Below, piece by piece: positions 1 to 8,303 of a stretch of 64,000 nt of DNA (position 1 is its first letter; each line of letters opens with the position of its first letter). A program made the translations under genes and the position numbers. Source of the stretch: Pseudomonadota bacterium (GTDB lineage: Bacteria > Desulfobacterota > Binatia > Binatales > Binataceae); the NCBI GenBank assembly GCA_021325355.1, contig JAJPHI010000031.1, positions 43,674-107,673 on the forward strand, given 5' to 3'. A model generated the notes under the pieces. The model saw only the letters and a program-made list of their open reading frames with translations. It was not told the DNA's origin and did no database searches.

Positions 1-173
1 TGCGCAAGGTCAAGACTCCGACCCTGCACGCCCTGCTCGCGCATCCGCCGTATTTCCGCAGCGGCGCCGCCGCAACCCTCCAGCAGGTCGTGACCTTCTA
101 TAATGTGCACTTCAATATCGGGATGACCGCGCAGCAGCAGACCGATATGGTGAACTTCCTGGGCGCCCTCTAA
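1..173 (+). CDS. Diheme cytochrome c peroxidase / MauG-like protein, C-terminal end (partial)
   Basis: Only the last 56 codons are inside the window, read in the frame ending in TAA at 171-173; the start lies beyond the left edge. The visible tail has the layout seen at the end of cytochrome-c-peroxidase/MauG family proteins: a KTPTLH segment, then PPYFRSGAAATLQQVV, FYN, and a final FNIGMTAQQQ leading to FLGAL. In the family this part closes the second haem domain of a periplasmic electron-transfer enzyme. The CXXCH haem motifs would lie upstream, outside the window, so the call rests on the tail alone. A good terminator follows directly. Confidence 0.6.
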   Translation, partial: RKVKTPTLHALLAHPPYFRSGAAATLQQVVTFYNVHFNIGMTAQQQTDMVNFLGAL

Positions 174-194
174 GCCCTCGAAAATTCTCGGCCC

Positions 195-232
195 GGGGCG
201 GCGTCGCTAAGGCGATGCCGCCCCGCCTTTTC
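195..232 (+). terminator. Intrinsic terminator after the cytochrome gene
   Basis: An 8-bp GC stem (195-202 with 217-224), a G-U pair and a further 4-bp stem (204-207 with 212-215) close a 4-base loop. The stem is followed by GCC and TTTT. It sits between the convergent cytochrome gene and uvrC and could serve both, although the T-run is better placed for the plus strand. Confidence 0.7.
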
Positions 233-2323
233 TCAGACCTCTTCCGTTCGCGGCGCGCCGTCCTCCGACGCGATCAGTTGCAACTGGCCGTTGCCCGCGT
301 CGAGATATTCCTGCGCGATCCGATCCTCTTCGCGTTCGACGCGATCCTCCTGGTCGAGCAGCGCCGTCATCGAATCAAGATGGCGCCGAATCTCTTCCGC
401 CAGTTCCCGATTCACGCCCTTCACCAGCGCCAGTTGCTCGACCGACGCTTCGCGAATCCGCCGCAGGCTCCCGAAATGGCGCAGCAGCGCGCGCCGCCGC
501 ACCGGCCCGATCCCTTCGATATCGTCGAGCACCGAGCGCAGGCGCGCCCGCCGCCGCAGCTCGCGATTGTAAGTGATCGCAAACCGATGCGCCTCGTCGC
601 GAATCCGCACCAGCAGAAACAGCGCGGTCGAGTTCTTCGGCAGCACGATCGGGTCCTTGCGGTTCGGCAGGAAGACCCGCTCCTCGGATTTCTCGACCGC
701 CCGCGCCCGCCGATCATTCAGCACGTGCTGCTTGGCCAGCGAAATCACGTCGATCTGCTCGAACAGGTCGTGCTCCTTCAACACTTCGACCGCCACGTTG
801 AGCTGACCTTTCCCGCCGTCGATAACCCACAAATCGGGGAACTCGCCCTCTTCCTTGGCGCGCCGCAGACGCCGGCTCAGCACTTCGTAGAGGCTCGCGA
901 AATCGTCCTGCCCCTCGAACGAGCGAATCCGGTAGCGTCGATAAAGCGCCTTCTGCGGCTGTCCTTCATCGAAGGTCGCCTGCGATCCCACCACCATCGC
1001 GCCCTGCAGGTTCGAGATGTCGTAGCATTCGATCAGCTTGGGCGAGTTGCGCAGATGGAGCCGTTTGCGCAGCTCTTCGAGCATCTGCTCCCGCGTGGTT
1101 TCGTTGTCGCGCCGCGAGCTGAAGCTCTGCCGCGCGTTCTGATTCGCCATCTCGAGCAGGCGCAGCTTGTCGCCGCGCTGCGGCACGATAATCTCGACCT
1201 TCCGTCCGCGCCGCTCCGACCACAGCTCGGCGCGCACCGCGGCGTCATCCAGCTCGACCGGCACGATCACTTCGTCGGGCAGGAACCGCGCACCCGCATA
1301 GAACTGCGTCAGCAGGTCCGCCAGCACCTCCTCGTCCGGAAATTCGAGATCCTGGAAACTCCACGCCTGCGTGCTCGTCAGCTTGCCGTGTCGCACCATC
1401 AGCACGATCGCTTCGATGAAGCCGCCCTGCCGATAAAGTCCAAAAACGTCCTGGTCGCCGCCCCAATGATGCAGCACGGTCTGCCGCTCGACGGTCTTTT
1501 CGATCGCCCGCACCCGATCCCGCACGCGCGCCGCCTCCTCGAACTCGAGACGGTCGGCATGCGATCGCATCCGCTCGCGCATCTCCTTGAGGAGCTCGAG
1601 GTTGCGGCCTTCGAGCAGCATCTCGGCGGCATGCAGATGCCGGCCGTATTCCTCGCGATCGACCGGCAAACAACACGGCCCGAGGCAGCGCTTGATCTGG
1701 TACTCGATACAGGGCCGCGCCCGATTGCGGAACACCCCGTCCGAGCAGGTGCGCAGCGGAAAAACCTTGCGGATAACGTCGATCGTCTCGCGCAGACCGT
1801 CCGCCGATCCGAACGGACCGAAGTAGCGCCCGCCGTCCTTGACGATGCGCCGCGTCACCGTGATTCGCGGCCACGGATGGTTGGTGACCTTGGCGCTGAG
1901 ATACGATTTGTCGTCCTTCAGCCGGATATTGTAGCGCGGCTTGTACTGCTTTATCAGGTTGTTCTCGAGAATCAGCGCTTCCTTCTCACTGCGCGCCACC
2001 AGCGTGTCGAAATCGTGCACCCGCCGCATCAGGAAGCGCACCTGGAAACGCCCGTCTCCGCCCTCGCGAAAGTAGGCGCGCAGCCGCGCTCGCAACGATT
2101 TGGCCTTGCCTACGTACAAGACCTTGCCGCTCCGATCCTTGAGCAGATAGACCCCCGGTTCGACCGGTACCGTCTCGAGCTTGTGCGCGAAGGCGGCGGC
2201 CTCGCCGGCCGCCGCGTTATCCTCTTCGACGGGAGTCGCCGGCAAGGGCTCGGCCAGCGGCAAAGCCTGCTGATAATCGATCAGCGAGCCGTAACGCCGT
2301 CCGATCGTGTCGCCATCCGCCAT
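233..2323 (-). CDS. uvrC: UvrABC system protein C (excinuclease subunit)
   Basis: UvrC makes both incisions flanking a DNA lesion in nucleotide excision repair, after UvrA/UvrB loading. The 696-residue protein has the full architecture. A GIY-YIG nuclease domain contains GVY at about 57-59 and YVG at 70-72. A UVR domain (UvrB contact) follows near residue 225. The RNase H-like endonuclease half carries YDISNLQG and the IDGGKGQL motif. Tandem helix-hairpin-helix motifs (IEGIGPVRRRALL and the following repeat) complete it. It has an N-terminal extension of about 45 residues relative to typical UvrC; the ATG at 2323 is kept because an extended -10 element lies 7 bases upstream of it. uvrB is on the same strand about 1.9 kb away, separated by two SDR genes on the opposite strand. 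Confidence 0.96.
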   Translation of the reverse strand: MADGDTIGRRYGSLIDYQQALPLAEPLPATPVEEDNAAAGEAAAFAHKLETVPVEPGVYLLKDRSGKVLYVGKAKSLRARLRAYFREGGDGRFQVRFLMRRVHDFDTLVARSEKEALILENNLIKQYKPRYNIRLKDDKSYLSAKVTNHPWPRITVTRRIVKDGGRYFGPFGSADGLRETIDVIRKVFPLRTCSDGVFRNRARPCIEYQIKRCLGPCCLPVDREEYGRHLHAAEMLLEGRNLELLKEMRERMRSHADRLEFEEAARVRDRVRAIEKTVERQTVLHHWGGDQDVFGLYRQGGFIEAIVLMVRHGKLTSTQAWSFQDLEFPDEEVLADLLTQFYAGARFLPDEVIVPVELDDAAVRAELWSERRGRKVEIIVPQRGDKLRLLEMANQNARQSFSSRRDNETTREQMLEELRKRLHLRNSPKLIECYDISNLQGAMVVGSQATFDEGQPQKALYRRYRIRSFEGQDDFASLYEVLSRRLRRAKEEGEFPDLWVIDGGKGQLNVAVEVLKEHDLFEQIDVISLAKQHVLNDRRARAVEKSEERVFLPNRKDPIVLPKNSTALFLLVRIRDEAHRFAITYNRELRRRARLRSVLDDIEGIGPVRRRALLRHFGSLRRIREASVEQLALVKGVNRELAEEIRRHLDSMTALLDQEDRVEREEDRIAQEYLDAGNGQLQLIASEDGAPRTEEV

Positions 2324-2330
2324 CCCCTCA

Positions 2331-2339
2331 ACTATAGCA
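2331..2339 (-). promoter_or_regulatory. Extended -10 promoter of uvrC (predicted leaderless)
   Basis: On the minus strand TGC-TATAGT (an extended -10, TGn plus hexamer) ends 7 bases before the uvrC ATG. This puts the expected transcription start at or next to the start codon. No Shine-Dalgarno sequence is present. Similar arrangements precede uvrB and polA. Confidence 0.55.
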
Positions 2340-2424
2340 CTGCGCGCTTTTGGGGTTGGCAGGATCGGATCGGGGTTGCTATCAATGCCCAGTCACCGCC
2401 GCTTCGAGGCAGGAGGTTCTCGTC

Positions 2425-3261
2425 ATGGGCAGGCTCGACAACAAGGTCGCCGTCATCACCGGCGCGGCGAGCGGGATGGGCCGCGCGACCGCCATCCGCT
2501 TTGCCGCCGAGGGCGCCGCTATCGTGGTCGCCGATCTCAACCAGGAAGGCGGCGAAAGCACGGTCCGGCAATGCCGCGAAAACGGCGCCCGCGCGGTCTT
2601 TCAAAAAACCGACGTCGCCAGTGAAGCTGACGTCAAGGCGATGATCGCGCGCGCCGTCAGCGAATTCGGCCGCCTCGATATCACCTATAACAACGCCGGA
2701 CTGGTCGGCGCGCTGGGACCGCTCGAAGAGGTGACGGTCGAAGAGTGGGATCGCACCCAGGCCGTCCTCCTGCGCGGCGTCTTCCTCGGCATCAAGCATT
2801 CGATCGCGCCGATGCGCCAGGCGGGCGGCGGCTCGATCATCTCGACCGCCTCGATCGCCGGGATGCGCGGCGGCTTCGGCCCTCATCCCTACAGCGCCGC
2901 CAAGGCCGGCGTGATCAACCTCACCCAGTGTGCCGCGGTCGAGTTCGCCAAGGACCGAATTCGCGTCAACTGCATCTGCCCCGGCGGCATCGACACCCCC
3001 ATCATGGGACGGCGCGCCAGCGAATCCAGCGGCGCCGAAGCCCAGGCTCACGCCCAGCCGCTGCAACGGATCGGCCAGCCCGAAGATATCGCCAACATGG
3101 CCCTCTTCCTCGCCAGCGACGAGTCCGAGTGGATTACCGGAACCTCGATGCTGGTTGACGGCGGCTTCATGGCCCGCGCCCATTCCTTCGGCCGCATGAC
3201 CACCGCCACCTGGGCCAACTTCAAAGGCTATGTCGGCCCCTCCTTCGAAATTAAAAGCTGA
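2425..3261 (+). CDS. SDR family NAD(P)-dependent oxidoreductase (tandem copy 1)
   Basis: Classical short-chain dehydrogenase/reductase of 278 residues, presumably oxidising or reducing a secondary alcohol/ketone; the substrate is not known. It shows the cofactor motif TGAASGMG near residue 12, the NNAG motif, the catalytic Ser and YSAAK (Tyr-x3-Lys), the PGG segment after the active site, and the C-terminal ITG...VDGG. The start at 2425 is chosen because AGGAGG lies 8 bases upstream; an in-frame ATG at 2350 has no such site. The next gene, 66 bases downstream, encodes a close paralogue, so the pair looks like a recent tandem duplication. The PGG-INTP/IDTP and C-terminal GPSFE segments are shared. 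The C-terminus (about 20 residues after the VDGG) is longer than in minimal SDRs. Confidence 0.92.
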   Translation: MGRLDNKVAVITGAASGMGRATAIRFAAEGAAIVVADLNQEGGESTVRQCRENGARAVFQKTDVASEADVKAMIARAVSEFGRLDITYNNAGLVGALGPLEEVTVEEWDRTQAVLLRGVFLGIKHSIAPMRQAGGGSIISTASIAGMRGGFGPHPYSAAKAGVINLTQCAAVEFAKDRIRVNCICPGGIDTPIMGRRASESSGAEAQAHAQPLQRIGQPEDIANMALFLASDESEWITGTSMLVDGGFMARAHSFGRMTTATWANFKGYVGPSFEIKS

Positions 3262-3327
3262 CCCTTCGCGCGATCGCACAGCAGCTTCCGAACGAGCTTA
3301 AGATCCATCAGAGGAGAAACCACGATC

Positions 3328-4161
3328 ATGGGCAGACTCGATAACAAGGTGGCGGTGATTACCGGCGCGGCCAGCGGGATGGGCCGGGCGACCGCAATCC
3401 GCTTTGCCGGTGAAGGCGCGGCGATCGTTATCGCCGATCTGAATCAGGAGGGCGGCGAAGCGGCCGTCCGCGAATGTCGCGAAAACGGCGGCCGCGCCGT
3501 CTTCCAGAAAACCGACGTCGCCGACGAGGCCCAGGTCAAGGCCGCTATCGCCCGCGCCGTCAGCGAGTTCGGCCGCCTCGATATCACCTACAACAATGCG
3601 GGACTGGGCGGCGCGCTCGGCCCCATCGAAAATACAACCGTCGAAAACTGGGATCGCACCTTCGCCGTGCTGCTCCGCAGCGTCTTCCTCGGTATCAAAC
3701 ATTCGGTCCCGGAGATGCGCAAAGTCGGCGGCGGCTCGATTATCTCTACCGCCTCCATCGCCGGTATCCTCGGCGCCGCCGGTCCCCTGGTCTACAGCGT
3801 CGCCAAGTGCGGCGTGATCCATCTCACCCGGTGCGCCGCCGTCGAACTCGGCAAGGATCGCATCCGCGTCAACTGCATCTGCCCCGGCGGTATCAACACC
3901 CCGCTGCTCCACAAGCATATCCCCGGTGGCGAAGAGGCGACCCGGCAGTTGCTGCAGAATATCCAGCCGATCCCCAAAGTCGGCGATGGTGACGATATCG
4001 CCGGGATGGCCCTCTATCTGGCGAGCGATGATTCGCAATGGGTCACGGGCACCGCGATGGTCGTCGACGGCGGCTTCGTCGCGCGCGGGAGCTTCCTCGG
4101 CGGCCCCTCGGTCTTCGACGTTCCCACGCGCTGGTCCGGGCCGAGCTTCGAGAAGGATTGA
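3328..4161 (+). CDS. SDR family NAD(P)-dependent oxidoreductase (tandem copy 2)
   Basis: 277-residue classical SDR, paralogue of the gene just upstream. It has the same TGAASGMG nucleotide-binding motif, NNAG, catalytic Ser and YSVAK, and the same GPSFE-type C-terminus. The first 60 residues are nearly identical between copies. They diverge most in the region after the catalytic Tyr (LLHKHIPGGEEATRQLL here against IMGRRASESSGAEAQAH in copy 1), the usual substrate-lid region, so the two may differ in substrate. GAGGAG lies about 10 bases before the ATG. It is convergent with uvrB, with 22 bases between stop codons. Confidence 0.92.
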   Translation: MGRLDNKVAVITGAASGMGRATAIRFAGEGAAIVIADLNQEGGEAAVRECRENGGRAVFQKTDVADEAQVKAAIARAVSEFGRLDITYNNAGLGGALGPIENTTVENWDRTFAVLLRSVFLGIKHSVPEMRKVGGGSIISTASIAGILGAAGPLVYSVAKCGVIHLTRCAAVELGKDRIRVNCICPGGINTPLLHKHIPGGEEATRQLLQNIQPIPKVGDGDDIAGMALYLASDDSQWVTGTAMVVDGGFVARGSFLGGPSVFDVPTRWSGPSFEKD

Positions 4162-4183
4162 AGCGCAGCCGGCGCCGACCGCT

Positions 4184-6391
4184 CTAGTCGAGCCGATCGG
4201 GCCGGAGCTTCAGGCGGCCCTGCCGCGCCGGCTTGGCCGTGCGCGGCCCCCGGGCGCCCACCGGACGCGGTGCGGCGTTCGCGCGCGTGCCGCCTGCGCT
4301 CGCCGCGCCAGCGGCTGCGGGCGCGCTCCCCGGCGGGGCGGCGGGCGGCGCCGGCGTCCGCTCGAGGCCGAAAACCTGCCGCTCGAGCCGCTTGATCCGA
4401 TCCCGCAGCTCGGCCGCCCGCTCGTAATCGAGCTTGTCCGCCGCCTCCATCATTCGCCGCCGCAGATTGCTGATATGATCCGGCAGCTCGTGCGCGGGCA
4501 CCGATTCATCCTCCGCCGGCACTTTGGTCGGCGTATCAACTTCCGGCACCACCGCCCATTCCGGCGAATACATCTCGACCAGCGACGCATCGATCGCCTT
4601 GGTGATCGTCGTCGGCGTGATGCCGTGCTGCTCGTTGTAGGCAATCTGCTTGGCGCGCCGCCGCTCGGTCTCCTCGATCGCGTTCCGCATCGATCCGGTT
4701 ACCGTGTCCGCATACATAATCACCTTGCCGCGCAGATTGCGCGCGGCGCGGCCAATCGTCTGGATCAGCGAGCGGGCGTTGCGCAGGTACCCTTCCTTGT
4801 CGGCGTCGAGGATCGCCACCAGTGATACTTCCGGAATATCCAGTCCCTCGCGCAGCAGATTGATCCCGACCAGCACGTCGAACTCGCCCTTGCGCAGGCT
4901 GCGGATTATCTCGACCCGCTCGATCGTCTCGATATCCGAATGCATATAGCGAACGCGCACGCCCAGATCGTGATAATAGTCAGTCAGATCCTCGGCCATC
5001 TTCTTGGTCAGACAGGTCGCGAGCACGCGTTCGCCCGCCGCCGCCCGCTTGCGGATCTCCTCCAGCAAATCATCGACCTGGGTGCCGGCCCGGCGCACCT
5101 CGATCTCCGGATCAATCAGACCGGTCGGCCGGATGAGCTGCTCGACCACCAGCCCGCCCGACTTCGCGAGTTCCCAGTCGCCCGGCGTCGCCGAGACATA
5201 GATCGCCTGGTTGACGAAGCCTTCCCATTCCTCGAAGTTCAACGGCCGATTATCCAGCGCCGACGGCAGCCGGAAACCATACTCGACCAGCGTGCTCTTG
5301 CGCGATCGGTCGCCCCGATACATCCCGCCCAACTGCGGAATCGTCACGTGGCTCTCGTCGATGAAGCACAGATAATCCTTGGGAAAATACTCGAGCAGCG
5401 TCGGCGGCGGCTGCCCCGGCGCGCGACCCGTCAGATGACGCGAGTAGTTTTCGATTCCCGGACAGAAACCCATCTCCGCCAGCAGCTCCAAGTCGTACAG
5501 CGTGCGCTGCTCGAGCCGCTGCGCCTCGAGCAGCCGATTCTCGCGGCGAAAGAACTCGAGCCGCTCCTTCAATTCCTCCCGGATATTGCGCACCGCCGTC
5601 GCCATCCGCTCCGACGTCGTCACATAGTGCGACGCCGGATAGATCGCCACCGCCTGCAGCTTGCGGATCACCCGGCCGCGCAGCGGATCGATCTCGCTCA
5701 GCGCCTCCACCTGGTCGCCGAAAAATTCGATCCTGACCGCGCGGCTCTCTTCATACGCCGGAAACACCTCGACCGTGTCCCCGCGCACGCGAAATGTCCC
5801 GCGATGGAAATCATAGTCATTGCGCTGATACTGAATCTCGATGAGCTTGCGCAGGACGCGATCGCGTTCGATCGTCTGCCCCTCCTCGAGAAACACCAGC
5901 ATCTCGAAATATACTTCCGGCTCGCCCAGCCCGTAGATGCACGAAACCGATGCGACGATTACCACGTCGTTGCGCTCGAGCAGTGCCTTGGTCGCCGAAT
6001 GCCGCAGTTTGTCGATTTCGTCGTTGATGCTCGCGTCCTTCTCGATATACAGATCGGTCGAGGGTACGTACGCCTCCGGCTGATAGTAATCGTAGTACGA
6101 CACGAAGTAGCGGACCGCGTTCTCCGGAAATAGACTCTTGAACTCGTTGTAAAGCTGCGCCGCCAGCGTCTTGTTCGGTGCCAGCACCAGCGTCGGCCGG
6201 TTCACCTGCGCGATCACGTTCGCCATGGTGAAGGTCTTGCCCGATCCCGTCACCCCCAGCAGCACCTGATGCTTCACGCCGTCGCGCACGTTCTGCGCGA
6301 GCGCCGCGATCGCCGCCGGCTGATCACCCTCCGGCCGATAGCCCGAGACCAGCTTGAACACCCCTTCGCGACTGCGCGCCAACGGCAGCAT
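4184..6391 (-). CDS. uvrB: UvrABC system protein B (excinuclease helicase subunit)
   Basis: UvrB is the damage-verifying ATPase of nucleotide excision repair. The 735-residue product contains Walker A (GVTGSGKT, residues 46-53), the beta-hairpin/damage-sensing segment with [16 protein letters not shown] in motif II, the helicase motifs with QTIGRAARN, and a UVR domain near the C-terminus that binds UvrC. The last 60 or so residues form an Ala/Pro/Arg-rich low-complexity tail that canonical UvrB lacks. The ATG at 6391 follows an extended -10 element so closely that the message is probably leaderless. Confidence 0.97.
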   Translation of the reverse strand: MLPLARSREGVFKLVSGYRPEGDQPAAIAALAQNVRDGVKHQVLLGVTGSGKTFTMANVIAQVNRPTLVLAPNKTLAAQLYNEFKSLFPENAVRYFVSYYDYYQPEAYVPSTDLYIEKDASINDEIDKLRHSATKALLERNDVVIVASVSCIYGLGEPEVYFEMLVFLEEGQTIERDRVLRKLIEIQYQRNDYDFHRGTFRVRGDTVEVFPAYEESRAVRIEFFGDQVEALSEIDPLRGRVIRKLQAVAIYPASHYVTTSERMATAVRNIREELKERLEFFRRENRLLEAQRLEQRTLYDLELLAEMGFCPGIENYSRHLTGRAPGQPPPTLLEYFPKDYLCFIDESHVTIPQLGGMYRGDRSRKSTLVEYGFRLPSALDNRPLNFEEWEGFVNQAIYVSATPGDWELAKSGGLVVEQLIRPTGLIDPEIEVRRAGTQVDDLLEEIRKRAAAGERVLATCLTKKMAEDLTDYYHDLGVRVRYMHSDIETIERVEIIRSLRKGEFDVLVGINLLREGLDIPEVSLVAILDADKEGYLRNARSLIQTIGRAARNLRGKVIMYADTVTGSMRNAIEETERRRAKQIAYNEQHGITPTTITKAIDASLVEMYSPEWAVVPEVDTPTKVPAEDESVPAHELPDHISNLRRRMMEAADKLDYERAAELRDRIKRLERQVFGLERTPAPPAAPPGSAPAAAGAASAGGTRANAAPRPVGARGPRTAKPARQGRLKLRPDRLD

Positions 6392-6397
6392 CCCTCG

Positions 6398-6406
6398 ATA
6401 GTAGCA
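6398..6406 (-). promoter_or_regulatory. Extended -10 promoter of uvrB (predicted leaderless)
   Basis: Minus-strand TGC-TACTAT ends 6 bases before the uvrB ATG, so the predicted transcript starts at the start codon. No LexA-type operator of the known classes was recognised around it. Confidence 0.5.
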
Positions 6407-6568
6407 CCGTGGCGCCGGCCGACGCGACGGCGCCGGCGCGCCGCCACGAGCCCTGAAGCGTGCCGACGGCCAGCCAACGGTCGCGCCGTCCCGCCCTCCG
6501 CCGCGCGAAATTAACCGTCGCGTAACCCCTCCCGCACGCCGCGCCGCGTCCGCCGCCCACTTCTTATA

Positions 6569-6598
6569 TTGACACTGGCCCTTGCCGTCGCTTTATTA
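6569..6598 (+). promoter_or_regulatory. Sigma70-type promoter of the Gld-type ABC operon
   Basis: In the 301-base divergent region between uvrB and the ABC genes, TTGACA (6569-6574) is followed 17-18 bases later by TTTATT/TTATTA. The ATPase gene starts about 90 bases downstream. AGGAGGA at 6664-6670 is 22 bases from the ATG, further than usual. Nothing else was recognised in this intergenic stretch. Confidence 0.5.
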
Positions 6599-6692
6599 GT
6601 CCGTTGTTTGAGCGCCTGAATTTGTCGCGATTCCGCAACGTCCTATTTTTTAGCCGAAGGACCAGGAGGAAGGTGGGCGCGGCTGCGCAGCC

Positions 6693-7466
6693 ATGATCGA
6701 GGTCAGAGACCTTACCAAAAGCTACGGCAATTTCGTCGCGGTCAAAGGCATTTCCTTCAAGGCTGAGAGCGGCCAGATTCTCGGCTTTCTCGGACCCAAC
6801 GGTGCCGGTAAAACCACCACGATGCGCATTATTACCGGCTTTATGCCCGCCACCTCCGGCACCGTCATCATCGACGGTCTCGATATCTTCGCCAACTCGC
6901 TCGAAGCCCGCCGCCTCATCGGCTACCTCCCGGAAACCCCGCCGCTCTATTCCGATATGCGCGTCGACGCCTACCTGCGCTTCGTCGCCCGACTGCGCGG
7001 CGTCCGCCGCAACGAAGTCGCCGACGCCGTCGCTCACGTGCTCGAAGTCTGCGGCCTCACGGAGATGGCCCATCGGATTTGCGGCCAGCTCTCGAAGGGT
7101 TATCGCCAGCGCGTCGGCCTCGCCCAGGCGCTGATTCACAATCCGCCCGTGATGATCCTCGACGAGCCGACCATCGGGCTTGACCCGCGGCAGATCCATG
7201 AAATCCGCGAGCTCATCCGCAGCTTCGCCGGCGACCGCACGATCGTGCTGTCCACCCACATCTTGCCCGAAGTCTCGCAGATCTGCGATCGCGTGGTGAT
7301 TATCAACGACGGCCGTATCGCCCTCGAAGAACAACTGTCCGATATCCCCGCCGGCACCACCCTCGAAGAGGTCTTCCTCGCCGCCATCGCCCGCGAGGAT
7401 CACGCCGCCGATACCGCCCCCGAAGAGATGCTCGAAGAAGTCGGCGCCGGCCATTCCGAAGCCTGA
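6693..7466 (+). CDS. ABC transporter ATP-binding protein (GldA-like)
   Basis: 257-residue ABC ATPase powering the membrane partner encoded next to it. Walker A is GPNGAGKTTT (about residues 36-45), the signature is LSKGYRQRVGLAQ, Walker B is VMILDEPTIGLDP, and the switch His lies in STHILPE. The order ATPase, ABC-2 permease, GldG-like auxiliary protein, DUF4340 protein is the conserved GldA-F-G type exporter cassette. In Bacteroidetes it is linked to gliding, but it is widespread in non-gliding bacteria, where the cargo is unknown. The C-terminus is acidic and Ala-rich. The permease gene begins 4 bases after this stop codon. Confidence 0.88.
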   Translation: MIEVRDLTKSYGNFVAVKGISFKAESGQILGFLGPNGAGKTTTMRIITGFMPATSGTVIIDGLDIFANSLEARRLIGYLPETPPLYSDMRVDAYLRFVARLRGVRRNEVADAVAHVLEVCGLTEMAHRICGQLSKGYRQRVGLAQALIHNPPVMILDEPTIGLDPRQIHEIRELIRSFAGDRTIVLSTHILPEVSQICDRVVIINDGRIALEEQLSDIPAGTTLEEVFLAAIAREDHAADTAPEEMLEEVGAGHSEA

Positions 7467-7470
7467 AACC

Positions 7471-8244
7471 ATGCGCAACACCCTCACCATCGCCGCCAAG
7501 GAGCTCCAGGGCTATTTCGTCCAGCCCGTCGCCTACGTCGTGCTCACCGTCTTCCTCCTGCTCGGCGGATGGTTCTTCTTCGCGATGCTCCGGCAGTTCG
7601 ACGAGATGATCCAGATCATCCAGATGATGGGGCAGGCGTCCGAGCTCCAGCAGATGAACCTCAACGCCCGCGTCATCGATCCGCTCCTCCACGACCTTTC
7701 GATCGTGCTCGTCATCGTAATGCCGGCGCTGACCATGCGCGTCTTCGCCGAGGAAAAACGCACCGGCACCTACGAACTGCTGCTCACCGCGCCCATCCGC
7801 ACCGGCGAAGTGGTCGCCGGTAAATTCATCGCCGCCGCCACCTTCACCCTCATCATGGTCGCCGCCGCCTGGATCTTCCCTGTCATCCTGATGATCTTCG
7901 GCAACCCCGAAGTCGGCGTGATGTTTGCCGGCTATCTCGCCCTCGCCCTCCTGGCCCTGACCTTCGTCGCGGTCGGCCTCTTCACCAGTTCGCTCACGCA
8001 GAACCAGATTATCGCCGCCATCAGCTCCTTCGGCCTGCTCATCCTCCTCTACGTTATCTCGTGGCCGGCCGAAGCCGGCGGTGGCACCATCTGGTCGATC
8101 CTCGGTTATCTCTCGCTGCCCGAACATTTTTCGACCATGGTCCGCGGCGTCATCGATACCAAGGACATCGTCTTCTTCCTCAGCGCGATCCTGCTTGCGC
8201 TGTTCCTCACGCAACGCTCAGTCGAGTCCGCCCGTTGGCGCTAG
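7471..8244 (+). CDS. ABC-2 type permease (GldF-like)
   Basis: 257-residue integral membrane protein with about six hydrophobic segments and no ATPase motif. The short segment after the second helix (ALTMRVFAEEKRTGTYELLLTAP) is the characteristic ABC-2 permease motif that contacts the ATPase, as in NosY/GldF proteins. It sits between the ATPase and the GldG-like gene in a tightly packed operon. Substrate unknown. Confidence 0.85.
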   Translation: MRNTLTIAAKELQGYFVQPVAYVVLTVFLLLGGWFFFAMLRQFDEMIQIIQMMGQASELQQMNLNARVIDPLLHDLSIVLVIVMPALTMRVFAEEKRTGTYELLLTAPIRTGEVVAGKFIAAATFTLIMVAAAWIFPVILMIFGNPEVGVMFAGYLALALLALTFVAVGLFTSSLTQNQIIAAISSFGLLILLYVISWPAEAGGGTIWSILGYLSLPEHFSTMVRGVIDTKDIVFFLSAILLALFLTQRSVESARWR

Positions 8245-8303
8245 ATGGTCGCGCGGCGTCGTTTTCACCCAGGCACCTTGGCAAAGGCAGGTAGAGTTAT
8301 CCG

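Noticed and set aside
215..2644. Long plus-strand open frame of about 800 codons across uvrC
   Set aside because: It is the antisense of uvrC in high-GC sequence; its Arg/His/Pro-rich product has no domain and the minus-strand uvrC is beyond doubt.
6392..6692. LexA/SOS box upstream of uvrB
   Set aside because: No match to the known CTGT-N8-ACAG or GAAC-N4-GTTC operators was seen; promoter elements explain the region.
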